A DNA stretch of 43,035 nucleotides from Oscillatoria sp. (GCA_011390515.1 JAABSJ010000024.1:1-43035), one strand, 5' to 3'; counted from the first letter of the stretch, positions 16,659 to 27,600 are shown. Program-made: numbers and translations. Notes: generated from the sequence alone by a model not told the origin.

Positions 16659-19600
16659 AAATCCTCCGAGTAGGTTAAATGCATAATCTGATGAAATTGA
16701 AAATTTTCAGCTAATTTGCTTAAAGTATGACCTAGAGGTTCAAGATGATTAGGTATTTCTTCTATTAACTCTAAAATCATGTCATCACTGCATTGCGCAG
16801 CGGCGTCATAAATTTTTTCTAGCCATTGGGTTGGCATTTGTTCTAAATAAGCTTGGAGTTGATCCGGTGAGATTTCCCCGGATTCAGGAGCTTGATTTAG
16901 CTTTTGAGAGAGAGGAATATTTGTGGCATAAATATAGCTGGCATTCAAATGATATCCGATTTTGTCTAACAATTCATTTTTTTCTAAAGGTTTGCAAAGA
17001 AAGTCATCGCATCCTGCCGCAAATACCGCTGAACGGTCCTCTTCAAACACACTGGCAGTCAGGGCCAAAATTGCGGGTTTCGGACTTCCGGAACTGGCTT
17101 TAATCTGTTTGGTTGCTTCATAGCCATCCATAACGGGCATTCGGATATCCATTAAAATTAAATCAGGCTGCCACTGTAATGATTGGGCGATCGCCTCTTG
17201 TCCATTTTCAGCTTCGCGCACTTCAAATCCAATATTTCCCAGGAGTTTAACCAGCAACAACCGACTTTCTAACAGATCATCCACCACAAGAATGCGTTTA
17301 CTCGGTTGATCCGGGGCTAACCCAATCACCGCCCCCTTAGATTGAGTCTGGGGGACTTCACTCGGGGCCAAGGGTTCAACCTGAATTGCAAAGATAAAGG
17401 TACTGCCAACTCCCAGGAGACTGCTGACTTGAATTTCACCGCCCATCATCCGCACAAATTGACGACTAATGGGTAAACCCAATCCCGTTCCTTGACCAGA
17501 TTTGCGTCCCGTTTCCGTTTGCCCAAAACTTTCAAAAATTAGGTTCATGTCTTCCGGTGCAATTCCCGGTCCTGTATCTTCGACTTCAAACTGAAGAAAG
17601 CAGGTAGAGGAATTGCAATGATTCCCCGATTCAAACTCTCCACTGCCTCCATGAACCCGCAGGGTAATGGAACCCGTTTGGGTAAATTTAATGGCATTTC
17701 CTAATATATTAATTAACACTTGGCGCAATTTTGCTTGATCGGCGCGGATGTACAAGGGAACATCCGATCCAACTTCCGTGAGCAGGAGCAAATTTTTTTC
17801 ATGGGCTTTAAACCGCAACATATCTTCTAAATCTCGCAGCATCTGCCCCAAATCAAAGGGTTCTAGTTTTAAGGTGGTTCTCCCGGCTTCAATTTTAGAC
17901 ATTTCTAAAATGTCATTAATCAGTTCGAGTAAGTGAGATCCCGCCCGATTAATAATTTCAATTTGTTGTTGGTGTTCCGGTTGGAGGGAAGAGTCTCCTG
18001 CCATCACCTGAGTAAAGCCGAGGATGGCATTGAGTGGGGTTCTCAATTCATGGCTCATATTGGCGAGAAATTCACTTTTGGCATGGTTAGCCATTTGGGC
18101 GGCGATCGCCGCTTGTTTGAGGGCTTCTTCTGCTTGTTTGCGATCGGTGATATCGCTGCCGATGCCGAGAAATCCGGTAATCTGACCCATCGCATCTTGT
18201 AAGGCAGTAATCGAAAGCCACACTGGGAAGCGAGAACCATCCTTGCGGAGGTAGGTCCATTCCCGGATATCCGGGACCCCCTGACGGGCTTTGGCAACGA
18301 TCGCATCAAATCCGGGGGCGATCGCATAGCCCAGTTCAGCGGTTAAGGTGTCCGCGCGTTCCTGAATTTCTTCCGAGGTGTGGATCATGACCACATTCGC
18401 CTGGGCGGTTACTTCTTGCGCCTTATAGCCCAACAATCGTTCAGCGGCGGCATTGAAGGTGAGAATCGTGCCTTGGGGGTCTGTGGCAATGATGGTATGT
18501 TCGGCACTATTGAGAATGGCTTTTTGCAGGCGGTTGGTTTCAATCAGTTTAGCTTGGGTCTGTTTAAGCTGAGTAATGTTACTCGCAGTCCCGGTAATCC
18601 CAATCACAAAACCCGCTTCATCCCGCAAGGGAATCGCATTCAACATCATGGAAATCGGGGTTCCGACTTGGGTGATATGGGTGGTTTCATATTGAGAAAT
18701 TTCTTGTTCTTCCAGGAGAATCTGGCGGAAAAATTCCTGGTCCTGACTCCACCGACTCGGATGAATCAAATCCGTAAAGGCTCGCCCGATCGCCTCGGCA
18801 GGGGTATAGCCATAAATTTCTCGAACCGCCGCATTGATAAAGGTGATCCGGCCTTTTGTATCAATGGTCCAAATTAAGTCTTGGGAGGTTTCAACGAGGT
18901 TTCGATATTTGCTTTCACTGGTTTTTAGGGCCGTTTCTGTGAGAATTCTGGCGTTAATTTGTTGTTGAAGTTGCTGGTTTTGTTGGTTAAGTTTGGTGCG
19001 GGCTTGTTTTTCCCGTTTCAGAAAATTGGCTTGGGCGATCGCAATGCCGACTTGAGCAGCAATGGTTTCAATGAGATCGATTTCTCCTTGACTCCATTCC
19101 CGGGGGCGATCATACTCATGCAAAACCAAGGCCCCATTGGGTTGTCCGTTATAAGAGGTCCGCACCAACAGCATGGATTTGACCTGAAACTGTGGGTATC
19201 GGGCCAAAATGGGCTGAAATAAGGGGTCGGTTTGGAAGTCATTGATGGCGACGGGGCGATCGCTTGTCTTAAATTTTTCGGCGTAGGGAGTTTCATCCAG
19301 GGGCAGTTCTAACTCCCGACTCCATTGGCACCCCTCCGCCACGGAGAAAGCCGCAATTTGCAACGGGGGATTGCGGGTTTCTAGGTAGGTATGAATGGAA
19401 GCGCAACTCACCCCAAAGGCATCTCTAATTTCTTGCGCTGCAGTATCCAGCAGTTTTTCTAGCTGTAATTCCGAGCGAATTTTTTCCGTGATGCCCCTGA
19501 GTAGTTCGCTGCGGACTAATTGTTTTTGTAACTGAATTTTGACCTGTTTGCGGGTCGTAATATCTAAAACCGTGCCAAAAATTTGACTCGGCTTGCCCTT

Positions 19601-20404
19601 GAGGTCGAGAATCACTTCTCCTTTAGCCTCTACATAGCGAATTTCCCCATCCGGTCGCTGGATTCGGCCCTCGATTTGAAAGGAACTACCTTCGGCGATC
19701 GCCTGCTTTAAGGTTTTAGAAAACCGGCTGCGATCCTGGGGATGAATCGTCTTTAAGATTTCATCATACCTGGGTTTGACTTGATAAGGGATACCCAGAA
19801 CCCGAAACATTTCATCGGACAGCACTAAATGTCGGGTCAACCAGTTCAATTCCCAGTTGCCGACCCCGGCCACTCGTTGGGCGGTGGCTAATGACCTTTG
19901 ACTTTTTTGTAAGGAATTAATTAATCTATCTTTTTCCCGTTCTGCTGCATTCCGTTTCTGAATTTCCCAACTCAGTTGAAAGTTGCGGTCTCTTAATTCT
20001 CGCTCTAATTTTTGCAGTTTGACTTGATGCTCAACCCGGGCTAAAACTTCCGCTTCCTGAAACGGTTTGGTAATGTAATCCGACCCGCCCACGGCGAATC
20101 CTCTGACTTTATCAAATGTTTCATATAAGGCACTGATAAAAATAATTGGAATATGACGGGTTTCTTCTTGGGATTTGAGCTGTTTACAGACCTCATATCC
20201 ATTCAGATCCGGCATCATAATATCCAGTAAAATCAGGTCGGGAATGTTGACCTCCACCGCCTGAAGTGCTAAAACTCCATTCGGTGCGGCTCGGACTTTA
20301 TACCCATGACCCGACAGCAAATCCACTAACAGTTTTAAGTTAGCCACGGTGTCATCAACGACCAAAACCTCACCCTTATAAGACCGTTCTCCCTCTGTTT
20401 TCAT
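16655..20404 (-). CDS. Hybrid sensor kinase REC-PAS-GAF-PAS-PAS-HisKA-HATPase-REC
   Basis: A 1249-residue soluble protein. Order: receiver (12-125, Asp61); coiled coil; PAS (about 172-290, with a PAC-like PDGEIRYVEAKGEVI); GAF (about 303-460); coiled coil; PAS (about 495-618); PAS (about 622-757); HisKA with His785 in ANMSHELRTPLN; ATPase domain with N box near 897-905, DTGPGI (943-948) and GTGLGL; second receiver (1036-1150, Asp1086). The final 65 residues are a helical tail (DQLQAYLEQMPTQWL onward) like that of the 2928-residue protein. The GAF domain lacks an obvious bilin-binding cysteine motif. There are no membrane segments, so the sensed signal is internal. It is first in a two-gene unit with the REC-kinase at 15507. 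Confidence 0.92.
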   Translation of the reverse strand: MKTEGERSYKGEVLVVDDTVANLKLLVDLLSGHGYKVRAAPNGVLALQAVEVNIPDLILLDIMMPDLNGYEVCKQLKSQEETRHIPIIFISALYETFDKVRGFAVGGSDYITKPFQEAEVLARVEHQVKLQKLERELRDRNFQLSWEIQKRNAAEREKDRLINSLQKSQRSLATAQRVAGVGNWELNWLTRHLVLSDEMFRVLGIPYQVKPRYDEILKTIHPQDRSRFSKTLKQAIAEGSSFQIEGRIQRPDGEIRYVEAKGEVILDLKGKPSQIFGTVLDITTRKQVKIQLQKQLVRSELLRGITEKIRSELQLEKLLDTAAQEIRDAFGVSCASIHTYLETRNPPLQIAAFSVAEGCQWSRELELPLDETPYAEKFKTSDRPVAINDFQTDPLFQPILARYPQFQVKSMLLVRTSYNGQPNGALVLHEYDRPREWSQGEIDLIETIAAQVGIAIAQANFLKREKQARTKLNQQNQQLQQQINARILTETALKTSESKYRNLVETSQDLIWTIDTKGRITFINAAVREIYGYTPAEAIGRAFTDLIHPSRWSQDQEFFRQILLEEQEISQYETTHITQVGTPISMMLNAIPLRDEAGFVIGITGTASNITQLKQTQAKLIETNRLQKAILNSAEHTIIATDPQGTILTFNAAAERLLGYKAQEVTAQANVVMIHTSEEIQERADTLTAELGYAIAPGFDAIVAKARQGVPDIREWTYLRKDGSRFPVWLSITALQDAMGQITGFLGIGSDITDRKQAEEALKQAAIAAQMANHAKSEFLANMSHELRTPLNAILGFTQVMAGDSSLQPEHQQQIEIINRAGSHLLELINDILEMSKIEAGRTTLKLEPFDLGQMLRDLEDMLRFKAHEKNLLLLTEVGSDVPLYIRADQAKLRQVLINILGNAIKFTQTGSITLRVHGGSGEFESGNHCNSSTCFLQFEVEDTGPGIAPEDMNLIFESFGQTETGRKSGQGTGLGLPISRQFVRMMGGEIQVSSLLGVGSTFIFAIQVEPLAPSEVPQTQSKGAVIGLAPDQPSKRILVVDDLLESRLLLVKLLGNIGFEVREAENGQEAIAQSLQWQPDLILMDIRMPVMDGYEATKQIKASSGSPKPAILALTASVFEEDRSAVFAAGCDDFLCKPLEKNELLDKIGYHLNASYIYATNIPLSQKLNQAPESGEISPDQLQAYLEQMPTQWLEKIYDAAAQCSDDMILELIEEIPNHLEPLGHTLSKLAENFQFHQIMHLTYSEDL

Positions 20405-20591
20405 TTGTCAATACCTCGCCGATACAATCAAGATATAAAATAAGTTAAAAATCGAAATCCGGGGTCTAGGCAGTTTGGGAATTCAAAGGAGGGATTTATG
20501 GCGATCGCAGATGTCCATAAATCGCCTCTCTCGTCTATCCGAACGGGATCAGCTAGAGTCGTGCTAGAGGGTTTGCCACAGTTATGAGGTA

Positions 20592-20746
20592 CATTTGTTG
20601 GGAGCATCTCATTTGGGTCGCCCTCACCCTGTTGTCCCTCTCCCAAAATGGGAGAGGGACAACAGGGTGAGGGTTTCTCCCCTGAAAGGGAGAAGGGATT
20701 GGGGGATGAGGGCCAACTGTCCAAATTGAGATGCTCCCCATTTGTT
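20592..20746. mobile_element. MITE copy A with 8-bp target duplication
   Basis: Element 20600-20738 (139 bp). The left end GGGAGCATCTCATTTGG and the right end, whose complement reads GGGAGCATCTCAATTTGG, are inverted repeats with one base of length difference. Both sides carry CATTTGTT (20592-20599 and 20739-20746), an exact 8-bp direct repeat. Inside, a perfect 25-bp stem pairs 20621-20645 with 20649-20673 around AAA. Confidence 0.8.
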
Positions 20747-20771
20747 AAGAGCGAGCAAGATACTCGCACTC

Positions 20772-20886
20772 CTATAGCAATCCTTGCGTGCCGTTGTGGA
20801 AGACGTCGGCGGCCCCTTTCTCGTCGGCGGCCCAGAACATCCGAGGGGACATCGGGTGAGGTACAAATCATTTAGGACTGCTATAT
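20772..20886. repeat. TATAGCA-ended element, first copy of a 77-bp repeat
   Basis: It begins CTATAGCAATCC and ends with GGACTGCTATATAG, an imperfect inverted pair. The first 77 bases (20773-20849) recur exactly at 21140-21216. The interior contains GACGTCGGCGGCCC and a second GTCGGCGGCCC. A related end, TTAGGACTGCTATAG, lies at about 2967-2981. Confidence 0.75.
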
Positions 20887-20919
20887 AGAAATATCTGGAC
20901 CTCATAACAGGGGGAACCG

Positions 20920-21144
20920 CTATATCTGGGAGCATCTCAATTTTGCCTAAAAACCGATCGGACCTCTCCCCCCTGCCCCCCTCCCCTTGAAGGGGAGGGG
21001 GGAATTTACCTCTTTCTCCCCGGTACAGCAATCAAAAAAAATTGGATTATTCTCCCTCTCATCTATAGAGAGGGCCACCGGAGAGGTGGGAAGGGGGCTG
21101 GGGGGTTAGGTCTCTTGAACAAATTGAGATCCTCCCCTATATAG
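20920..21144. mobile_element. MITE copy B, same ends as copy A
   Basis: Element 20928-21136 (209 bp), ends GGGAGCATCTCAATTT and, on the complement, GGGAGGATCTCAATTTG. The flanking 8-mers are CTATATCT (20920-20927) and CTATATAG (21137-21144), matching at six of eight bases, consistent with an aged duplication. The interior differs from copy A and holds G/C-rich palindromes (CCTCCCCTTGAAGGGGAGG). Confidence 0.7.
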
Positions 21145-21216
21145 CAATCCTTGCGTGCCGTTGTGGAAGACGTCGGCGGCCCCTTTCTCGTCGGCGGCCC
21201 AGAACATCCGAGGGGA
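21140..21216. repeat. Second copy of the 77-bp repeat
   Basis: Identical over 77 bases to 20773-20849. It starts inside the right flank of MITE copy B. The partner inverted end found in the first copy is not present here, so this copy looks truncated. Confidence 0.85.
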
Positions 21217-21228
21217 GAAGAAGATGTT

Positions 21229-21350
21229 ATACCAAATCCGGTTGGTAAAAGTCGGTTTTCCCTTTTAGCCCGCGCAGGCGGGCTTCGTCCGTATAGCCCC
21301 ACCCTTCAGGGTGCGGGTTTTTACAGACCTTTGACAACCGGATTCCGTAT
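21229..21350. mobile_element. MITE with ATACCAAATCCGGTTG ends
   Basis: Ends are ATACCAAATCCGGTTGGTAAA and, on the complement, ATACGGAATCCGGTTGTCAAA: inverted repeats of about 21 bp with a few mismatches. The centre has two hairpins, AGCCCGCGCAGGCGGGCT and CACCCTTCAGGGTG. A reverse-oriented relative lies at 30713-30827 and a partial one at 5835-5950. Confidence 0.75.
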
Positions 21351-21528
21351 TATAGCCAGTCTAAATGAATTTGGCATAAATATCTGCTCCCCTCTCCCGC
21401 TCTGGGAGAGGGGCTTTGAAAAGTACATAATCAGTCCACCGAATCGCTATATCTCCATCAACCCCTCCCCAAACTAAGGGGATTGCAAAATATAAATCCT
21501 CCAAACGTTGCACTGGAAGGTAGGTAGG

Positions 21529-21576
21529 TGTCGGAGTAAATGCTTGCGCCCCAGGGCGCAAGCATTTACTCCGACA
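21529..21576. terminator. Perfect 23-bp hairpin downstream of the giant kinase gene
   Basis: 21529-21551 (TGTCGGAGTAAATGCTTGCG...) pairs perfectly with 21554-21576, leaving a 2-base loop. It lies about 105 bp past the stop of the 2928-residue gene (which reads leftwards). It has no clear T tract, so it may be a processing or transcription-stop structure, or simply another palindromic repeat. Confidence 0.45.
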
Positions 21577-21615
21577 TTGACGGGGCTATTCCGTTGATCT
21601 ACGAACGAACGTTTT

Positions 21616-21640
21616 GGAGATTTTATTTTTTGGAGTTCCC
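21616..21640. repeat. Solo copy of a 25-bp MITE end
   Basis: The complement of this 25-mer is identical to 5868-5892, the left arm of the pair found upstream of ruvX. No matching second end is visible nearby. Confidence 0.7.
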
Positions 21641-21681
21641 TAACTGCTTTTTGGGGTTTAAGAATCCTTAGCCCTCGGTCT

Positions 21682-24600
21682 TCAAGGTGAATCTAGGACC
21701 GATTTGATCAAGCTTAAGATTTGCTCAAACTCAAAATTTTGGGTCCAGTTCGTTAAGGTATTGGCGAAGGATTCATGGTAATCGCTAATCTCGTCCAACA
21801 GAGTTCCCATTAATTCTACATCACAGGATTTCGTGGCCAGGTCAAAGGAATTCAACCAGTCTATGGGAATGTCACTCCAATCGATTTCCATTAAATGGAC
21901 CGGAGGAACGTCCTGAGTTGGCGAGGGATCAGCCCCGGGGTCTTCATAAACAAAGCGCACCCCTAACTGTTCACTCAGGCAGTCAAACAGTTCCGTATCC
22001 CGAAACGGTTTGCGGATAAAGCCATCAAACCCACAGGAAAGCCCAACCATATTTTCCTGCTCAAGATAACTGGCGGTTAAAGCCACGATCGCCGTTCCTT
22101 GGCCTTTCATAGACCCTTTAATCTGTTGAGTGGCTTCATAGCCATCCATTACCGGCATTCTTAAATCCATAAAAATTAAATGGGGTTCCCATTCTTCCCA
22201 AAGCTTAATCGCTTCCTGACCATTGCTACTCTCTAGGAGGTCAAATCCAAAAGGTTGTAGGCATTTAATCACAAAGGTGCGATTATCCGGGCGATCGTCA
22301 GCAATCAAAATCCGGTATTGGGGTTGGTTCGGTTCTAGGGCCACGGCGCGGCGTTGCGGGGGAAGCGGTTTAGACTCAATTTCCGCTGCCACCGTCACGG
22401 GGATCTCAAAGCTAAAGGTGCTGCCTTCCCCAATCTGCGATCGCACCTCAATGGATCCGCCCATCAACTCCACAAACTTGCGAGAAATCGACAATCCCAG
22501 ACCCGTTCCCTCTCGGGCCGCCACCCCGGTGCTGGTTTGCACAAAGGGTTGAAACAGATGGTCTAACTCCTCCCCGGCGATCCCCGGTCCTGTATCTGAC
22601 ACTTCACACCGGAGAGTCAGGGTTGGAGGCTCCAGGGGATCGGGTTCTGAGAGACTCGATCGCCCTGAAGGGGGTATCCCCCGCATGGCAACACAGATCC
22701 GACCCCTCTGGGTAAACTTAATCCCATTCCCGATCAGATTAATCAGCACTTGCCGCAATTTAATCTCATCGGTGCGGATATATTCGGGAACCTCCGGGGA
22801 CTGTTCGACAACGAAGTCCAATCCTTTGCTCTGGGCCTTGAGCCTAAACATAGATTGTAAATCGTCCAGGAGATGAGAAAGATTAAAATTAGTTTCTACA
22901 ATTGTAGTCCGTCCCGCCTCAATTTTTGCCAAATCCAAAATATCATTAATTAACGTCAGCAAATGCTCTCCACTGCGATGAATAATCGCGACATTTTCCT
23001 TGGCATCCTCAGATAAAGAAGGATTGGACAGGAGCAATTGGGCAAACCCGAGAATGGCATTGAGAGGCGATCGCAATTCATGACTCATATTCGCCAGGAA
23101 TGCACTTTTGGCTTCATTGGCCGTATCCGCAGCTTCTCGGGCTTTTTCTACCTGTTGGTAGAGTTCCGCTTGGTTGAGGGCGATCGCCAGTTGATTGGCA
23201 ATGGCTAGGAGCAATTCCATCTCCGTACTATCCCACGGCGATTGACTTAAATTCCGGGCCAAACATAAGGCTCCCCAGACCCCCGGACCCATCTGCAAAG
23301 GTAAAATTAGCCAGTGACCCGCCAAGTTGCCAATCAACTCCATCCGGGGATCATCGGGATGGGGTTCCCAACCGGATAAGGCAACGGGTTGTAAACCTTT
23401 AAGCGTCTGAGTAAGCGGGTTCCCGGTATCGGGAATATCCAAGTCCAGGGTACTCGGGAGACTATCAAAGGGACAATATTCTGCCACATTCCGCCACAAT
23501 TGCTCCTCGGGGAAATATTGCAGAATTTTCACCACATCCGCCCCTAACAGTCGTCCGCTTTCATGGGCGGCACTAAATGAGATGGTGGTCAACTCCAAAG
23601 AATTGCGAATACTTTGAACAAATTGACTCAACACCTGCTCTCTTTGCATCTGCGATCGCAGGATTTGTTCCGCCTGTTTCTGGAGCGATACATCCTGGAT
23701 TTGGGAGATAAAGTGTAACGGTTCCCCCTCCGTGGTGCGAACCAACGAAGCCGTCAGCAGTCCCCAGACAAAATACCCGTGTTTGTGAATGTAACGTTTT
23801 TCTAATTGATAAGACCTGATTTCACCCTGCAGCAGTTGGGTGACATAGTTCAAGTCGCTCTCCAAATCCTCGGGATGGGTAATGGTTTGAAAATCTAGCG
23901 TTAACAGTTCACTCTCGGAATAGCCGATAATCTCGCAAACGGCCCGGTTAACTTTCAACCATCGGCCATCAAGTCCAACGATCGCCATGCCAATCCCGGC
24001 ATAGTCAAAGGCGCTGCGAAATCGTTCTTCACTTTCACTCAGGGCCAGAACTGTGCGCTTGCGTTCGGTAATATCCAGGACGGTTCCTCGCAGATGAATC
24101 ACCGATCCCCTCTCATCTCGAACCGCTTCCCCTCGCGCTTCTAAGTATCGAAAAATGCGATCGCCTTCCATAATCCGCAGGTCCATTTGATAGGACGTTC
24201 CCGCGAATATGGCCCGATTCAGATTCTCTTGGAGTTGGACTCGATCCTCGGGATGAATGGCATTAAAATGCTCCGGATAGGCGGATTCTGGGTCGGCAGA
24301 ATCCACCCCAAACATCTGAAACCATTCCTCCGATGCTGTCAGTTTCTGGCTGTTCAGGACCAGTTCCCAACTGCCAATATGGGCGATCCGTTGCGCTTCT
24401 CGTAATGCCGCTTCACTCTGGCGAAGTTTGGCTTCAATTTGTTGGCGATCGGTAATATCATGGACGGTGCCCACCCACTTTACCAATCTTCCCTCCCGAT
24501 CAAAAACGGGTTCGCCGCGCACTTCTATCTCCCGAATTTCCCCACTCGGGCGCTGAATCTGCTGCTTGAGTTCCCAGGGTTCACCGCACCTCAATTTGTC

Positions 24601-27600
24601 TTGAATTTCCCGTTGTTCCAACCCGGGAGTCTCGGGATGAATCCGGGGATGAATGGGTTCTAAAGAGGGCGGGGTCGGACTCGGTTCTAATCCATAAATC
24701 CGATAGAGTTCGTCGGACCACAGAGTGCTTTGAGTCCCCGGATCAAATTCCCAACTGCCAATATGAGCAATCTCCTGAGCTTTGGCTAAATTGGCTTCGC
24801 TGTGGCGGAGTTTCTCTTCCGCTTCTCTGGATTCCGTGATATCTCTGGCGGTTGCATAAATCAGGTCACCCACGGGCATGGAACGCCATTCTATCCACCG
24901 ATAAGAGCCATTTTTATGGCGATAGCGATTGATCACATTGATCATCTCTCTGCCATCGCTCAAGTCAGCCATTGCGGTGATGGTCAGATCCAAGTCATCG
25001 GGATGGACCAAATCGAAAATTTTAAACAGCCGTCCTTCTAATTCCGCAATACTGTATCCGAGGGTTCTTTCCCAGCCCAAACTCGCTCTGCGGTAGTACC
25101 CATCCAGGTCGCCAATGCAGAGTAAATCCAAGGACATCGTAAAGAAGCGATCGATTTCTTCGGTTTTTTGCTGGAGGTTTACTTCCAGTTTTTTTCTCAG
25201 GGTAATATTCTGAATTTGTTGGATGGTATAAAGGGGCTGGTTGTCCCTGTCGCGCACCAGGGAAACACTCAGCAATCCCCAGATGATTTTGCCACTTTTA
25301 TGCTGATAGCGTTTTTCCCGATGGTAATAGGAAATTTCCCCTTCCACCAGTTCATCCAGGTGACTCCTGTCACTTTCTAGGTCCTCGGGATAGGTAATCT
25401 CTTGAATGGTCAGGGCTAATAATTCCGATTTAGAATATCCCAGCATCTGGCAAATCGCAGTATTGACATCTAATAACTGCCCATTTAGAGTCACTAAACC
25501 CATTCCCACTGCCGCACTTTCAAAGGCATTTCTAAACTGTTCTTCACTTTGACGTAAGGCTTCAGTGCGTTCGGCAACTTGCACCTCTAAGGTGTAATTG
25601 TAGTCTGCTATGAGTTTCTCGGCTTGTTTGCGATCGCTGATATCGGTAAAGGCATTAATGGCATAAATCACCTGCCCGCTTTCGTCAAAAATTGGGGTGG
25701 AATACACCTGAATCGGAATCCTCTCCCCTCCCCGTTCCATTTCTAAATCTTCTGCCATCAACGCTTCCCCTTGCAACGCCAAGATGCCCGGGAGTTGTTC
25801 ATAGGGATAAAGGCGATTCGTCCCAGCCCGATAAATCTGATAAACCGTGGAGACTTCTTCTAGGGAAATTTGCGGGGGGATTTGTCCCAGCAATTCCTGT
25901 CCCGCCTGATTCATATAATGATATTTTCCCGTGGGGTCTAAGGCGGAAATGCCAATGGGGAGGGCTTCTAAAATTTGGTTGAATTTGCTTTCACTTTGGC
26001 GCAGGGAGGTATAGAGTTTGGCATTTTCCAAAGAAATTGCCGCCTGGACGGATAAAAATTTTAAAACTTCCAGGCGATCGCTGGGAAAGGCGCCGGAAAT
26101 GAGATTATTTTCTAAATAGATAATCCCACTGAGTTTAGCCCGGTCTAAAATGGGCATACAGAGGATGGATTTCGGCTGCTGTCTGCGAATATAGCGATCG
26201 CCTCGAAACGCTCCTTCCCCTGTAGCATTGTTTAAAGCCACCGTCTCCCGAGTCCGAATCACATAGCGGACGATCGCCCCGGAGAGCAAATCATGCTGAT
26301 CTGTTCCCTCTCCTATGGCATTCAAGGGGATTCCCGGTTGAGTCGTGACCAGATTTTCATCAATGGCGGCTTGAACCATCCATTCCCCGTTTTCTTCTCC
26401 GATTAAATAGCCTTTTTGCGCCCCGGCATTTTCAATCAAAATTTTCATTAATGCCCCCATCAGCTTGTCGATTTCTATTTCCCGCGTCAGGGCGGCTGAG
26501 GATTTTAAAACACTGACTAAATCCAACACCAATTCTGGGTTACTGCTGGTTGATTGAATGGTTTCTGACTGAGTTTTACTGAAATTTTCGGGTATCCTCT
26601 GCTTGTGGGGTTTGTCTAACCACTGGGGATATTGGCCGCTTAATTGTTGAACTTTTGCCCCCCCCTGCCATTGTTGATAAAGGGCATCAGCCTTTCGGAT
26701 ATAAAGTTCAGCAATTTGCATCATCCCCCGGTGATGATAAAACGCTCCCGCCAACTCATAGGCTAAGGCTTCTTCCTGGAGAAAATGATGCTCCCTAGCC
26801 CCAAAAATGGCCCGCTCATATAATTCCGCCGCTTGCCAATTTTGACCGAGAATCCGGGCTGTTTCGGCTGCGACTAAATCATATTTATGTTGATAGCTCA
26901 TCGGTCCAGAGTTTGCCCAATCTTGCAGGCGAATTTGATTACATTCCACTCGTTCCAAGAAGTCCTGTTGCTGAGACTCTTCCAGAGCGGGATATAATGC
27001 TAATCGGGCCAGGGAATCATAAAAGGGCAGTTGACCCAAGGGCATCAAGGAGGCGATCGCGGCTTCATATTGGGCGGCGAGGGTCAGACTCTCCACCGCT
27101 TTCTGCCCGTCTTTTAAATAATAACTGAGCATCCCTTGGGCCAGATGGAAGCAAAACAAAGAAGTATCACTCTTATTTTGAGTTAAAGTTTCTAGGTCTT
27201 GGTTATCATCAAACGCTTCCCCATTTAACCTCCCAATTTCACTGGCCTTTTTCCGAAGATTTAACGCCAACTGCAACCAGATTTTAGTATAGTACCATTG
27301 AATATTCTGCTGGTGTTTTTCAATGATTTGCAAAGAGTCTTTGTGTTTTTTGATAACCTTCTTTAACGGTTCTCCACTCAGCAATGAATAGCAACTATAT
27401 TGCATGGTTGCATAACAGGTATATTCTAAATCCCCAGTTTCCAAACCCAGACGCACGGTCTTCCTTAAACCCGCGAGCACTTCTGGGAGAGGTTCTTGCC
27501 AATGTCTGATAAATCCATTAAAAATATGATGGACTTTACAGCGACTTTCTGCACTCTCAAACTCTTCTAACAATTCTAACGCAAACTGTCCTAACTGATA

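Larger units (their letters stand above)
20405..21681. other. Repeat-rich intergenic region, no genes
   Basis: This 1277-bp gap between two kinase genes contains several nested or adjacent non-autonomous elements, listed separately, and three or more large perfect hairpins. Small open frames across it (for example 20428-20871 and 21151-21477) translate repeat DNA, overlap each other on both strands and have no recognisable domain. The promoter of the 1249-residue kinase must lie in its left part. Confidence 0.75.

Noticed and set aside
16831..19296. Open frames on the plus strand inside the 1249-residue kinase gene (for example 18380-18877)
   Set aside because: They are antisense to a gene with full domain content and have no recognisable domains or ribosome binding sites.
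20428..21561. Several overlapping frames of 60-147 codons between the two large kinases
   Set aside because: They run across palindromic repeats on both strands and translate Pro/Arg/Gly-rich repeat sequence.
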